Origin: Fictibacillus enclensis
GTDB lineage: Bacteria; Bacillota; Bacilli; Bacillales; Fictibacillaceae
Direction of reading: 5' to 3'
DNA length: 64,000 nucleotides
Assembly (NCBI RefSeq): GCF_001457035.1
Contig: NZ_KQ758617.1
Location: 1,364,001 to 1,428,000 of the forward strand
Every line of letters begins with the position of its first letter. The first letter of the stretch is position 1. The position numbers and the translations under genes are program-made. This document shows positions 15,990-24,090 of this stretch, piece after piece. The notes beneath the pieces were generated by a model, which saw only the letters and a list, made by a program, of their open reading frames with translations, had not been told where the DNA came from and ran no database searches.

Positions 15990-16826
15990 TTAAACAGAAA
16001 CTTTCTCAAATTCCTTCCGGATTTCAGCTGACCTTTTCTTGGCACTTAGAATGGCTTCTGAAAATGCCTGTCCTGCATGATTTTCACGAAGGGCATCAAG
16101 TCCGGCGGCGGTTGTTCCGTTAGGGGAAGTTACTCTTTTTCTTAAGGTTTCCGGATCAGCATTTGTATCAAGCACCATTTTGCTGGCGCCAAATATAGTT
16201 TGCGCAGCAATCTCTCTTGCCATGTCTTCATCCAGTCCCTCGGCCACCGCTGTTTTTTCAATATGCTCAAGAATGTAATAAATATAGGCTGGTCCGCTTC
16301 CCGCAATTCCTGTGAAAACGTCCATTTGCTCTTCATCAATTACTTTTACTCTTCCGATCGCAGAAAACAACGCTTTGGCCAGTTCAATATGCTCCATAGA
16401 TACTGAATTTCCGCCTGTTATAGCTGTGATTGATTCTCCGATCGTACTTGACGTGTTCGGCATCACCCGGATCACCGGCTGTCCTTCTGGAAGCAATTCT
16501 TCCATATAAGAAGTCGATATACCTGCTAATACCGACATGATGATTTGGTTTGAATTCACATGAGGAGCAAGCTCCAACAATGCACTTTCTGCATCTTTTG
16601 GCTTCATGGCCAAAAGAATGACGTCGGCTTCATCAATTTTAGCTTCATGGTAGGGCAATGCCCCGACCTTGTATTTTTTCATGAGTTCAATTCTTCGTTC
16701 ATCATTTTGTTTGTTTGTCATTGTAATGTTGCTGGCAGGCAGCTTATCCTGTGTGACCATTCCGGCAGCAATTGCTTCTGCCATTGAACCTGCTCCAATA
16801 AAAAGCACTTTCTTTGTTTCTAACAT
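15990..16826 (-). CDS. proC: Pyrroline-5-carboxylate reductase
   Basis: The 278-residue enzyme reduces pyrroline-5-carboxylate to proline with NAD(P)H. It has the N-terminal dinucleotide motif FIGAGSMAEAI, the central VIRVMPNTSSTIGES stretch and the C-terminal signature KRVTSPNGTTAAGLDAL. Length and motifs are standard. B. subtilis has several paralogues (proI, proH, proG), and I cannot say which this is. It is a single-gene unit with its own terminator. Confidence 0.96.
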   Translation of the reverse strand: MLETKKVLFIGAGSMAEAIAAGMVTQDKLPASNITMTNKQNDERRIELMKKYKVGALPYHEAKIDEADVILLAMKPKDAESALLELAPHVNSNQIIMSVLAGISTSYMEELLPEGQPVIRVMPNTSSTIGESITAITGGNSVSMEHIELAKALFSAIGRVKVIDEEQMDVFTGIAGSGPAYIYYILEHIEKTAVAEGLDEDMAREIAAQTIFGASKMVLDTNADPETLRKRVTSPNGTTAAGLDALRENHAGQAFSEAILSAKKRSAEIRKEFEKVSV

Positions 16827-17018
16827 GCAACCTCTCCTTATAGCCGTGTAGTAAATTTCATCATATAAGTTCTTATCTTAACACGATGAGAGAGAGTTTC
16901 AACCCTTAAGGGTGGACGTGAGGAGGTAAGGGTAAAAAAGGAATAAAACGGTAGGGAAAAGTGGACTGCTTTGTGCAGAAGGTCTTAAATGACCTGAAAT
17001 CATGATATATGAAATGAT

Positions 17019-17594
17019 TTAAGGTTCATTTTCCCATGGCCCTTTTAGACGAACCGTTTTAAGCTGCTGCTTTTGTTCCTCTGGCCACCAGGCACCGCAA
17101 TCCTCGGATACGATACAGACCGCGCATTTATTTAAATCATAGACCTTCATCCCGCTGATCGGTGGTGTATAAACGTGCAATGTAATCAAAGGCTCTTCTC
17201 CTCGGGATCCCATTTTATGAATCATTCCTTTGCCCACATTCAAATAGGAACCGCTTTTTTCTTTCCGATTTAATCTCTCCAATGGAAGGCTGGCAGGAGA
17301 AATCTCATAAATCCAATGATCTGAGCTGCCAGCAATAATCTGAACCCAACCATAGGACTGGCCATGATCATGAGGAGCACAGTCGAGATAAGTTGACCAT
17401 TGCATAACAAGAATTTCAATGTGATCATTCTGATAAAACATCTGTCTTCCGTAAGGTTTATTGCCGGGTTCTTTTAAGAAAGGGGTCACATCCTCGAGGC
17501 GGGCATCCAATTGTTTAATGGCCGTTAAAAGCTGTCTGGAAGAGGGATTATGCATGGAACCAAAAAGCGTTTGAATACGTTCTAGAAGGGTCAC
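17019..17594 (-). CDS. cdoA: Cysteine dioxygenase family protein
   Basis: This cupin protein has the iron-ligand motifs of cysteine dioxygenase: PHDHGQSYGWVQIIAG (two His) and a C-terminal HKMGS followed by ITLHVYTPP (third His). The enzyme oxidises cysteine to cysteine sulfinate. A C-terminal extension of about 35 residues with two cysteines and a WW pair is longer than in B. subtilis YubC. The upstream ATG at 17603 abuts the ribosome site AGAGAGG, so the GTG at 17594 is the better start, giving 191 residues. Confidence 0.82.
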   Translation of the reverse strand: MTLLERIQTLFGSMHNPSSRQLLTAIKQLDARLEDVTPFLKEPGNKPYGRQMFYQNDHIEILVMQWSTYLDCAPHDHGQSYGWVQIIAGSSDHWIYEISPASLPLERLNRKEKSGSYLNVGKGMIHKMGSRGEEPLITLHVYTPPISGMKVYDLNKCAVCIVSEDCGAWWPEEQKQQLKTVRLKGPWENEP

Positions 17595-17807
17595 GCTCTT
17601 CATCCTCTCTGATCGCTTTTTATTTTAGTTTATGAGGGGGACAATATGTTCATGTAAAAAGACAATCTGTGAGTCAATGGTCACAAAATAACATGATTAC
17701 CCGAAACCTACCTCCTAGGGACTGCGTTAGGTAAAAACGTCCGCTTTTTGTCTAGAATCATCATTTTCACCGCAGACGAAATTTTATGACTCAAGGAGGT
17801 ACGATTC

Positions 17808-18422
17808 ATGTTTAAAAAGGTGAGTATCATCACAGGAATCACAGCCATTGTGCTATCTATAACTGGAGGTACAGGAGCCAGTGCACATACCGTTAAAGAA
17901 GGGGATACTCTTTGGAAGCTGGGGCAATCCTATAATGTGCCGTTTCAGGAGATCAAAAAAGAGAATGGACTTACCGGCAATTTGATTTATCCGGGACAAA
18001 ATTTAAAGGTGCAGCCAGTAAAGGGAATAAGCGCTGAAAAAACAAACGCTGCGTCAGAACAAATAAAAGCAACGCCGGAAGATAAAAAATTGCTCGCTTC
18101 TCTTGTTGAAGCAGAAGCAATGGGAGAAAGCTTTGAAGGAAAGGTAGCGGTGGCCTCTGTTGTCTTGAACCGCGTTGAAGATGACGGCTTTCCTGATTCC
18201 ATTCATGACGTCATCTACGACAAAGGACAATTTCAGCCGGTTATGGAGAACAATTTAAAGAAACCTTCTCCCGAGTCGGAAAAGGCTGTAGACAAGGCCT
18301 TATCTGGTTATGATAACACGAACGGTGCTCTGTTCTTTTACAATAAAAAGACAGCCGTTAGCAGATGGCTCGATACGAAACCTGCTTGTACGGTTATCGG
18401 AAACCATACATTCAGCAAATAA
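17808..18422 (+). CDS. ykvT: LysM / SleB-type cell wall hydrolase, YkvT-like
   Basis: The 204-residue secreted protein has a signal peptide (1-26, cut near ASA-HT), one LysM domain (about 27-71, VKEGDTLWKLGQSYNVP) that binds glycan, and a SleB/CwlJ hydrolase domain (about 88-204, EAEAMGESFEGKVAVASVVLN). The catalytic domain cuts peptidoglycan, as in spore cortex lytic enzymes; YkvT-like proteins are its LysM-linked relatives. A strong AAGGAGGT precedes the start. Confidence 0.9.
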   Translation: MFKKVSIITGITAIVLSITGGTGASAHTVKEGDTLWKLGQSYNVPFQEIKKENGLTGNLIYPGQNLKVQPVKGISAEKTNAASEQIKATPEDKKLLASLVEAEAMGESFEGKVAVASVVLNRVEDDGFPDSIHDVIYDKGQFQPVMENNLKKPSPESEKAVDKALSGYDNTNGALFFYNKKTAVSRWLDTKPACTVIGNHTFSK

Positions 18423-18426
18423 TCCA

Positions 18427-18457
18427 TGCCCCCGTCATTCGCGGACGGGGGTTTTTA
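18427..18457 (+). terminator. Terminator of the ykvT-like gene
   Basis: CCCCCGTC-attcgcg-GACGGGGG (18429-18451) followed by TTTTTAT. The opposite-strand stress protein stops inside the T-run. Confidence 0.92.
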
Positions 18458-18943
18458 TCGTTGGCTCGTACTTTTGATGCTTAATCCTGAGGATGTAATT
18501 TTTTGGCTGTTTCTTGCGATCAGTACATCACAATTGGCATGGCGCGTAATATACTGTGAGACACTTCCGATAACAATGCGTTCCATCGCATTTAATCCTG
18601 TTGCACCACAAACAATCAAATCTGATTCATGCATGGAGGCAAATGAGAGAATTTCCATTTTGGGCGATCCTGAGTTTGATAAAGTGGTTACATGTGTTAG
18701 TCCATGGTTTCTGGCCAATTTTTCATAGTCGTCCAAAAGTGTTCTGGCTGCAATCCGTTCTCTGTCCATTTCAATATTAATGGCTCCGGCATCAAGTGGA
18801 GCAGCCGGAAGGCGGTCTTCAGTTATGTGTACGATATACAACTTGGCATGATATTCTTTTGCCACTTCAATCGCTCTGTAAAATGCCACTTCCGATGAAC
18901 GGGAACCGTCAACACCAACCAGGATTCTATGGTAAGAAGGCAT
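18455..18943 (-). CDS. Universal stress protein, UspA family
   Basis: The 162-residue protein has the UspA ATP-binding features: an N-terminal GVDGS and the C-terminal glycine pattern CGATGLNAMERIVIGSVSQ, which matches G-2X-G-9X-G(S). These proteins bind ATP and help cells survive stress in ways that differ between members; no specific role can be assigned. Start ATG 18943 follows AGAGGTGAGG. Confidence 0.93.
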   Translation of the reverse strand: MPSYHRILVGVDGSRSSEVAFYRAIEVAKEYHAKLYIVHITEDRLPAAPLDAGAINIEMDRERIAARTLLDDYEKLARNHGLTHVTTLSNSGSPKMEILSFASMHESDLIVCGATGLNAMERIVIGSVSQYITRHANCDVLIARNSQKITSSGLSIKSTSQR

Positions 18944-19040
18944 ACCCTCACCTCTTCTGGAATATAGTATACATAAGTTTTACCCGCTGGAGGAGGAAGG
19001 CAAACACAAAGACAAACAATAAAAAACTTTCGGAATTTAA

Positions 19041-19069
19041 TTGACAAATTCGTAAGACTGCTGTATTTT
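19041..19069 (+). promoter_or_regulatory. Promoter of the metX S-box transcript
   Basis: TTGACA (19041-19046), a 17-base spacer and TATTTT (19064-19069) lie about 40 bases before the riboswitch. Confidence 0.8.
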
Positions 19070-19107
19070 TGAACGTATTAAAGTTGTTCATAAAAACGAA
19101 TAGTTAA

Positions 19108-19218
19108 CTCTTATCAAGAGTGGTGGAGGGACTGGCCCGATGATACCCGGCAACCTGCAGAGATTATTCTGTACTGGTGCCAAATCCTGCAAAGGCAAAA
19201 CACTTTGACAGATAAGAG
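19108..19218 (+). ncRNA. SAM-I (S-box) riboswitch aptamer
   Basis: The P1 helix is CTCTTATC (19108-19115) with GATAAGAG (19211-19218). Between them are the S-box landmarks AGAGTGGTGGAGGGACTGGC, CCCGATGATACCCGGCAACC and GGTGCCAAATCCTGC. The RNA binds S-adenosylmethionine and lets the following terminator form when methionine is plentiful. Confidence 0.97.
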
Positions 19219-19245
19219 ACGGTACAACCCCAAAATGGATGATTG

Positions 19246-19279
19246 CACCTCTCTGAATCTAAAAAGAGAGGTGTTTTTT
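19246..19279 (+). terminator. SAM-controlled attenuator before metX
   Basis: CACCTCTCT (19246-19254) pairs with AGAGAGGTG (19265-19273), followed by six T. It lies 28 bases after the riboswitch P1 and 26 bases before the metX start, as expected for the expression platform. Confidence 0.93.
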
Positions 19280-19305
19280 GTTTGATAAAATCGGAGGGAT
19301 ATCTG

Positions 19306-20388
19306 ATGGCAAATGTACAGGCAGCAATTGAAAATGAAGTGGCAGAAATAGGGAATCTCGCTCTGGAATCCGGCAAAACATTAACTGATGTTCATATTGC
19401 CTATCAGCGCATAGGAGCGGCTGATGCTCCGGCTATTTTGGTGTGCCATGCACTTACAGGAAATCAATATACGATGACGACAGAAATTGGACCCGGGTGG
19501 TGGGAAGGACTCATTGGGCCAGGCCAATATATCGATTCAGAAAAATACCAGGTGATTACGACCAACGTTCTTGGCGGCTGTGAAGGGACGACAGGACCGC
19601 TTTCCATCAACCCTTTGACTGGGGAGAGATATGGCGGGGATTTTCCGCTCATTACCATCCGAGACATGGTTAATGCTCAAAAACGATTGCTTGAAGTTCT
19701 TCACATTCATTCCCTTGACACAGTCATCGGTGGATCGCTTGGCGGGATGCAGGTTATGGAATGGGGCTTGCTCTACCCTGATTTTATGGACCGTTTGATT
19801 CCCATTGCGGTCACACCTGCCTTAAGCGATTATGCCATTGGTTTCAATGCCATTGGGCGAACGGCGATTGTGAGTGATCCGGAATGGAATAATGGGAACT
19901 ATTCATCAGAAGTGTCACCTGCCAAAGGGCTTGGCATTGCCAGAATGATTGGAATGCTGACCTACCGTTCGGGAACGTTATTTAATCAGCGGTTTCAACG
20001 GGAACAAACGGAAGAATGGTATTCCATATCAGATGAAGCTTCGTTTTCCGTTGAGACTTACCTGCATTATCAGGCCCAAAAGCTGTCCCAGCGGTTTGAT
20101 GCCAACAGCTACCTGACCTTACTGAAAGCGATGGACAGCCATGACATCGGCAGAGGAAGAGGAGGCATCCATCAAGCAAGCAAAGGATACAGGGCAAAAA
20201 TGCTCTGTCTCGGATTTACAGAGGATCTGTTATATCCGCCGGCGATGATGAAAACTTTTACAGAAAGCGTGAACGAAGAAAGCCAAAAGGCCCTCTTTCA
20301 TGAAGTGAATACCATTTTTGGCCATGATGGATTTTTAACAGAATTCGAAAAATGGGGCCCGTTTCTGGAAGGATTTTTTTCCGAATAA
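19306..20388 (+). CDS. metX: Homoserine O-acetyltransferase
   Basis: MetX activates homoserine for methionine synthesis. The 360-residue alpha/beta-hydrolase fold has the nucleophile elbow GGSLGGMQ and an early ALTGNQYT stretch, typical of MetX. Some MetX-like proteins use succinyl-CoA, so the acyl donor is inferred. The start ATG 19306 has CGGAGGG upstream; a longer in-frame reading would run through the attenuator hairpin and is rejected. Control by the SAM riboswitch confirms the methionine role. Confidence 0.94.
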   Translation: MANVQAAIENEVAEIGNLALESGKTLTDVHIAYQRIGAADAPAILVCHALTGNQYTMTTEIGPGWWEGLIGPGQYIDSEKYQVITTNVLGGCEGTTGPLSINPLTGERYGGDFPLITIRDMVNAQKRLLEVLHIHSLDTVIGGSLGGMQVMEWGLLYPDFMDRLIPIAVTPALSDYAIGFNAIGRTAIVSDPEWNNGNYSSEVSPAKGLGIARMIGMLTYRSGTLFNQRFQREQTEEWYSISDEASFSVETYLHYQAQKLSQRFDANSYLTLLKAMDSHDIGRGRGGIHQASKGYRAKMLCLGFTEDLLYPPAMMKTFTESVNEESQKALFHEVNTIFGHDGFLTEFEKWGPFLEGFFSE

Positions 20389-20423
20389 AAAAGACATGAA
20401 GCGAAAATAGCTTCATGTCTTTT
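20387..20423. terminator. Bidirectional terminator between metX and the MFS gene
   Basis: GACATGAAGC (20393-20402) and GCTTCATGTC (20410-20419) are flanked by A-rich and T-rich tracts, serving both convergent genes. Confidence 0.9.
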
Positions 20424-20427
20424 GGTT

Positions 20428-22026
20428 TTAGAGTTCTCCTGCAGCTTGATCCGCCAAAGGAACCGTTGTTTCCTGTTGGGTAGGTTCATTTTTAATACGG
20501 CCGCTGCCTACAGAAAGGGCTACAATAATACCTGCCCCGATGAATATAAGGCCGGTCATAAAGACGGTCGTAAACGAACTGCTCCAAGCCGTTTGAATGG
20601 AATGGATCACCGTACCTTTAATTGAACCGGGAAGTTTAAGCATATCTGGATGAATTAGAAGGCTGAACAAGGCATCTGTTTTATCTGCGAGTTTTTGGAA
20701 AATGCCTTGAAGCATCGGATTACTCTGTTGTTCTACTACATCTTTCATGTTGGTTTCCAGAGAGTGGTTCATAACGACATTCAAGACAGTAATGCCGATT
20801 GTACCGCCAATGGAACGGAAGAAGGTGGATGCCGATGTAACAGCACCGAGTTTCGTTTTCGGAAATTCATTCTGTATGGCAATCATAAGGGTAGGCATAA
20901 CAAGACCCATGCCGAATCCCATGATAACCATATAAGCATAAGCTGTAATTTCTTTAGATTCCACGCTCATTGTGCTCATCAAGTAAAATCCGAATGCTGT
21001 AATCAGCATACCTGCTGTCAATACAGTCCGGTATGGGAGTTTCAACAAAAGTCTTCCCCCAACGATACTTGCAAGGATAAGGGAGATCATCATTGGCGTC
21101 ATGGTGGATCCAGCCTGCGTAGGTGTCACACCCAAAATGCCCTGCATGAACATTGGAACGAACATAATCGCACCAAACATTCCAAGCCCCAGCAAAAAGC
21201 CTAATGCATTCGTTGCAGCAAACACACGGTTTTTGAACAAAGTCAGATCAAGTACAGGTTCTTTTGCTTTTCTCTCCGCGAACCCAAAAACGATCATCAG
21301 CAGGATCGATGAACCAAAGATTAAAGCACTTTCGAGCGATCCCCATTCAAATTTATCTCCACCAAAAGTGAGGCCGAGCAACAACAGAACGATAGCCGGG
21401 ATCAGAGTGATAATGCCCCAGTAGTCGATATTGACTTCGTTTTTTGGCCGAACCATTTCGTGTTTCATTCCAATAAAGATTAAAATAGCGGATAACAAGC
21501 CAAATGGCACGTTAATCAGGAAAATCCAGTGCCAACTGATGGTATCCACCAAGAATCCACCAATAAATGGGCCAATGACAGAGCTTAAACCAAAAATGGC
21601 ACCGAAGACACCCTGCCACTTTGCACGCTGCTCGGCAGTGAAAATATCACCAATGATAGTTTGGGAAAGCGGCATGATCATACCGCCGCCAAGACCTTGA
21701 AGACCACGGTAAATAATTAATTCTTCCATGGAGCTGGCGGTCGCACAAAGGGCGGATCCAATGACGAAAATGACCGTACCGATCAAATAAAGCAACCGGC
21801 GTCCATAAAGGTCGGAAAGCTTACCTACAATCGGAATAATAGTGGTGGACGTAATAAGGTAAGCGGTAGTGACCCAGGCGAATATGGAAAAACCGTTCAA
21901 TTCACCAATGATGGTCGGCATAGCAGTACCGACCACAGTTTGTTCCATGGCACTAAAAAACATACCAATAACGAGGCCCAAGAGGACCATATTACGGTTG
22001 ATAGAGGGGGTTAATTCATTGTTCAT
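20428..22026 (-). CDS. MFS multidrug transporter, DHA2 (EmrB/QacA) family
   Basis: The 532-residue protein has about 14 hydrophobic segments, as expected for DHA2 drug/proton antiporters. The N-terminal part carries a proton-relay type helix (MEQTVVGTAMPTI) and the loop motif GKLSDLYGRR. B. subtilis LmrB and Mdr are of this class. The substrate cannot be read from sequence. The promoter contains two TetR-type operator palindromes, but no TetR gene is adjacent. Ribosome site TAGGAG precedes ATG 22026. Confidence 0.92.
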   Translation of the reverse strand: MNNELTPSINRNMVLLGLVIGMFFSAMEQTVVGTAMPTIIGELNGFSIFAWVTTAYLITSTTIIPIVGKLSDLYGRRLLYLIGTVIFVIGSALCATASSMEELIIYRGLQGLGGGMIMPLSQTIIGDIFTAEQRAKWQGVFGAIFGLSSVIGPFIGGFLVDTISWHWIFLINVPFGLLSAILIFIGMKHEMVRPKNEVNIDYWGIITLIPAIVLLLLGLTFGGDKFEWGSLESALIFGSSILLMIVFGFAERKAKEPVLDLTLFKNRVFAATNALGFLLGLGMFGAIMFVPMFMQGILGVTPTQAGSTMTPMMISLILASIVGGRLLLKLPYRTVLTAGMLITAFGFYLMSTMSVESKEITAYAYMVIMGFGMGLVMPTLMIAIQNEFPKTKLGAVTSASTFFRSIGGTIGITVLNVVMNHSLETNMKDVVEQQSNPMLQGIFQKLADKTDALFSLLIHPDMLKLPGSIKGTVIHSIQTAWSSSFTTVFMTGLIFIGAGIIVALSVGSGRIKNEPTQQETTVPLADQAAGEL

Positions 22027-22068
22027 ATAGCGTCTCCTATCTTTTATTAAATGAATGCATCACAAAAA

Positions 22069-22087
22069 TGACCCACTGGTCAGTGGG
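22069..22087. promoter_or_regulatory. Downstream TetR-type operator candidate in the MFS promoter
   Basis: The half-sites TGACC (22069-22073) and GGTCA (22078-22082) flank CACT, and a second overlapping palindrome CCCACTG-GT-CAGTGGG covers 22072-22087. It lies between the promoter and the ribosome site of the minus-strand gene. Confidence 0.6.
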
Positions 22088-22120
22088 CGAATGCATAACT
22101 TATATTATTAATACTTTCCT

Positions 22121-22150
22121 ATTATATTCCTGAAATGACCGGTCAGTCAA
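22121..22150 (-). promoter_or_regulatory. MFS gene promoter with a TGACCGGTCA operator in its spacer
   Basis: On the minus strand, TTGACT (22150-22145), an 18-base spacer and TATAAT (22126-22121) form a good sigma-A promoter. The perfect palindrome TGACCGGTCA (22136-22145) overlaps the end of the -35 box and the spacer, so a bound repressor would block RNA polymerase. Confidence 0.75.
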
Positions 22151-22162
22151 TCTTTTTTTAAA

Positions 22163-22196
22163 AAGAAAAACGCCCCTCGAAACAGGAGCGTTTTTG
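22163..22196 (-). terminator. Terminator of fabL
   Basis: On the minus strand AAAACGCTCCT pairs with AGGGGCGTTTT around TTTCG, with TTTTTCTTTTT following. Confidence 0.85.
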
Positions 22197-22204
22197 ATAC
22201 TTTT

Positions 22205-22975
<771 letters not shown>

Positions 22976-23122
22976 TCATTTAGCACTTGGTACTAATTCT
23001 AAATTCTAAAGAGATTCAAGGGTAATGTCAATGCGAGGGAAAACCAAGTATTTGAAAGGACATGCGAAGAGAGATACTATATAATAGGTGTTTATGTTTA
23101 TATAGATGAAAGGATTTTTCCC

Positions 23123-24013
23123 ATGAGTATAGATGATTTGAATTTGCCAAATGGATTATTGGAAAAGCTGAAAAATTTCAGAAACAATCTTCTAAACCGA
23201 ACAAGTGATTATCAGCATTTGATCGGGAACAAAGGGTATACCTCAGAAAATCAGGAGATCGTAAGTGACGCCGTCATCGCACTTCTGATGGGTAAAAATG
23301 TCTTGTTAAAAGGGCCAACCGGTTCAGGAAAAACGAAGCTCGCAGAGTATTTATCATTTCTCTTTCAGCAGCCACTCCACTCGATCAACTGTTCAGTGGA
23401 TCTTGATGCGGAAGCATTGCTTGGCCACAAGACGATCACCTATGAAAATGGCCATTCTGAAATTGAATTTATACCAGGGCCGGTGACAAAGGCTGCGGTA
23501 AACGGCCACTTTTTATATATTGATGAAATTAACGTTTCCAAGCCGGAAACCCTGCCGATCCTGAATGGGATTCTGGATTACCGGAGAACGGTGACCAATC
23601 CGTTTACCGGCGAACTGCTCAAAGCGTCTGAAGGCTTCAACGTCATTGCTGCCATTAATGAAGGGTATATTGGCACCGTTCCATTAAATGAAGCGTTAAA
23701 AAACCGGTTTGTAGTGATTGAAGTGCCGTATATACAGGGAGATACACTGTATGAGATGCTTCTCAACCAGTCTGAGCAGAAGGATGAAGAATTATTAAAG
23801 TCATTTGTTCAGTTTTCTGCTGATTTGGTTCAGCAAACCAGCACCGGCCAGCTGTCGGAGGATGCAGCATCCATCCGGGCGTTGCTTGATGCGGCAGATC
23901 TTTCTGCATATATGCCTCCAAAACGTGCCATACAAAGAGCGGTTACCGATAAATTGGAGGATCAACGGGAAAGGACACTGATCCACAACATCGCCGACAC
24001 TCTTTTTCTTTAG
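23123..24013 (+). CDS. yojN: MoxR-type AAA+ ATPase, YojN-like (NorQ family)
   Basis: The 296-residue AAA+ protein has Walker A GPTGSGKTKLAEY, Walker B LYIDEINVSKPE and a sensor region with NVIAAINEGYIGT. It is paired with a large VWA-domain protein downstream, as in B. subtilis yojN-yojO and the norQ-norD pairs of denitrifiers. Such pairs insert metals or remodel a partner enzyme. No nitric-oxide reductase genes are adjacent, so the client is unknown. Start supported by GAAAGGA. Confidence 0.88.
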   Translation: MSIDDLNLPNGLLEKLKNFRNNLLNRTSDYQHLIGNKGYTSENQEIVSDAVIALLMGKNVLLKGPTGSGKTKLAEYLSFLFQQPLHSINCSVDLDAEALLGHKTITYENGHSEIEFIPGPVTKAAVNGHFLYIDEINVSKPETLPILNGILDYRRTVTNPFTGELLKASEGFNVIAAINEGYIGTVPLNEALKNRFVVIEVPYIQGDTLYEMLLNQSEQKDEELLKSFVQFSADLVQQTSTGQLSEDAASIRALLDAADLSAYMPPKRAIQRAVTDKLEDQRERTLIHNIADTLFL

Positions 24014-24029
24014 TTCATTGACCAGTTGG

Positions 24030-24055
24030 CTGGAGTGAAAGGTGCGAGACTCCAG
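24030..24055 (+). repeat. Intergenic hairpin between yojN and yojO
   Basis: CTGGAGT (24030-24036) and ACTCCAG (24049-24055) form a 7-base-pair stem with a 12-base loop and no T-run. It may alter message stability or translation between the two genes. Confidence 0.5.
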
Positions 24056-24090
24056 AAAACTCCGACAGTGTAAAAAGGAGGTGTAACCAC

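Noticed and set aside
16827-17018. Possible gene or RNA between proC and the cysteine dioxygenase gene
   Set aside because: Only an imperfect AAATCAT/ATGATTT repeat without a T-run is visible; no start codon with a ribosome site or RNA motif was found.
19243-19305. Upstream extension of metX by 21 codons
   Set aside because: It would start inside the SAM-controlled terminator hairpin; the ATG at 19306 has a good ribosome site.
20695-21204. A 169-codon plus-strand frame inside the MFS gene
   Set aside because: It lies wholly opposite a clear 14-helix transporter and encodes a His/Asn/Cys-rich string typical of shadow frames.
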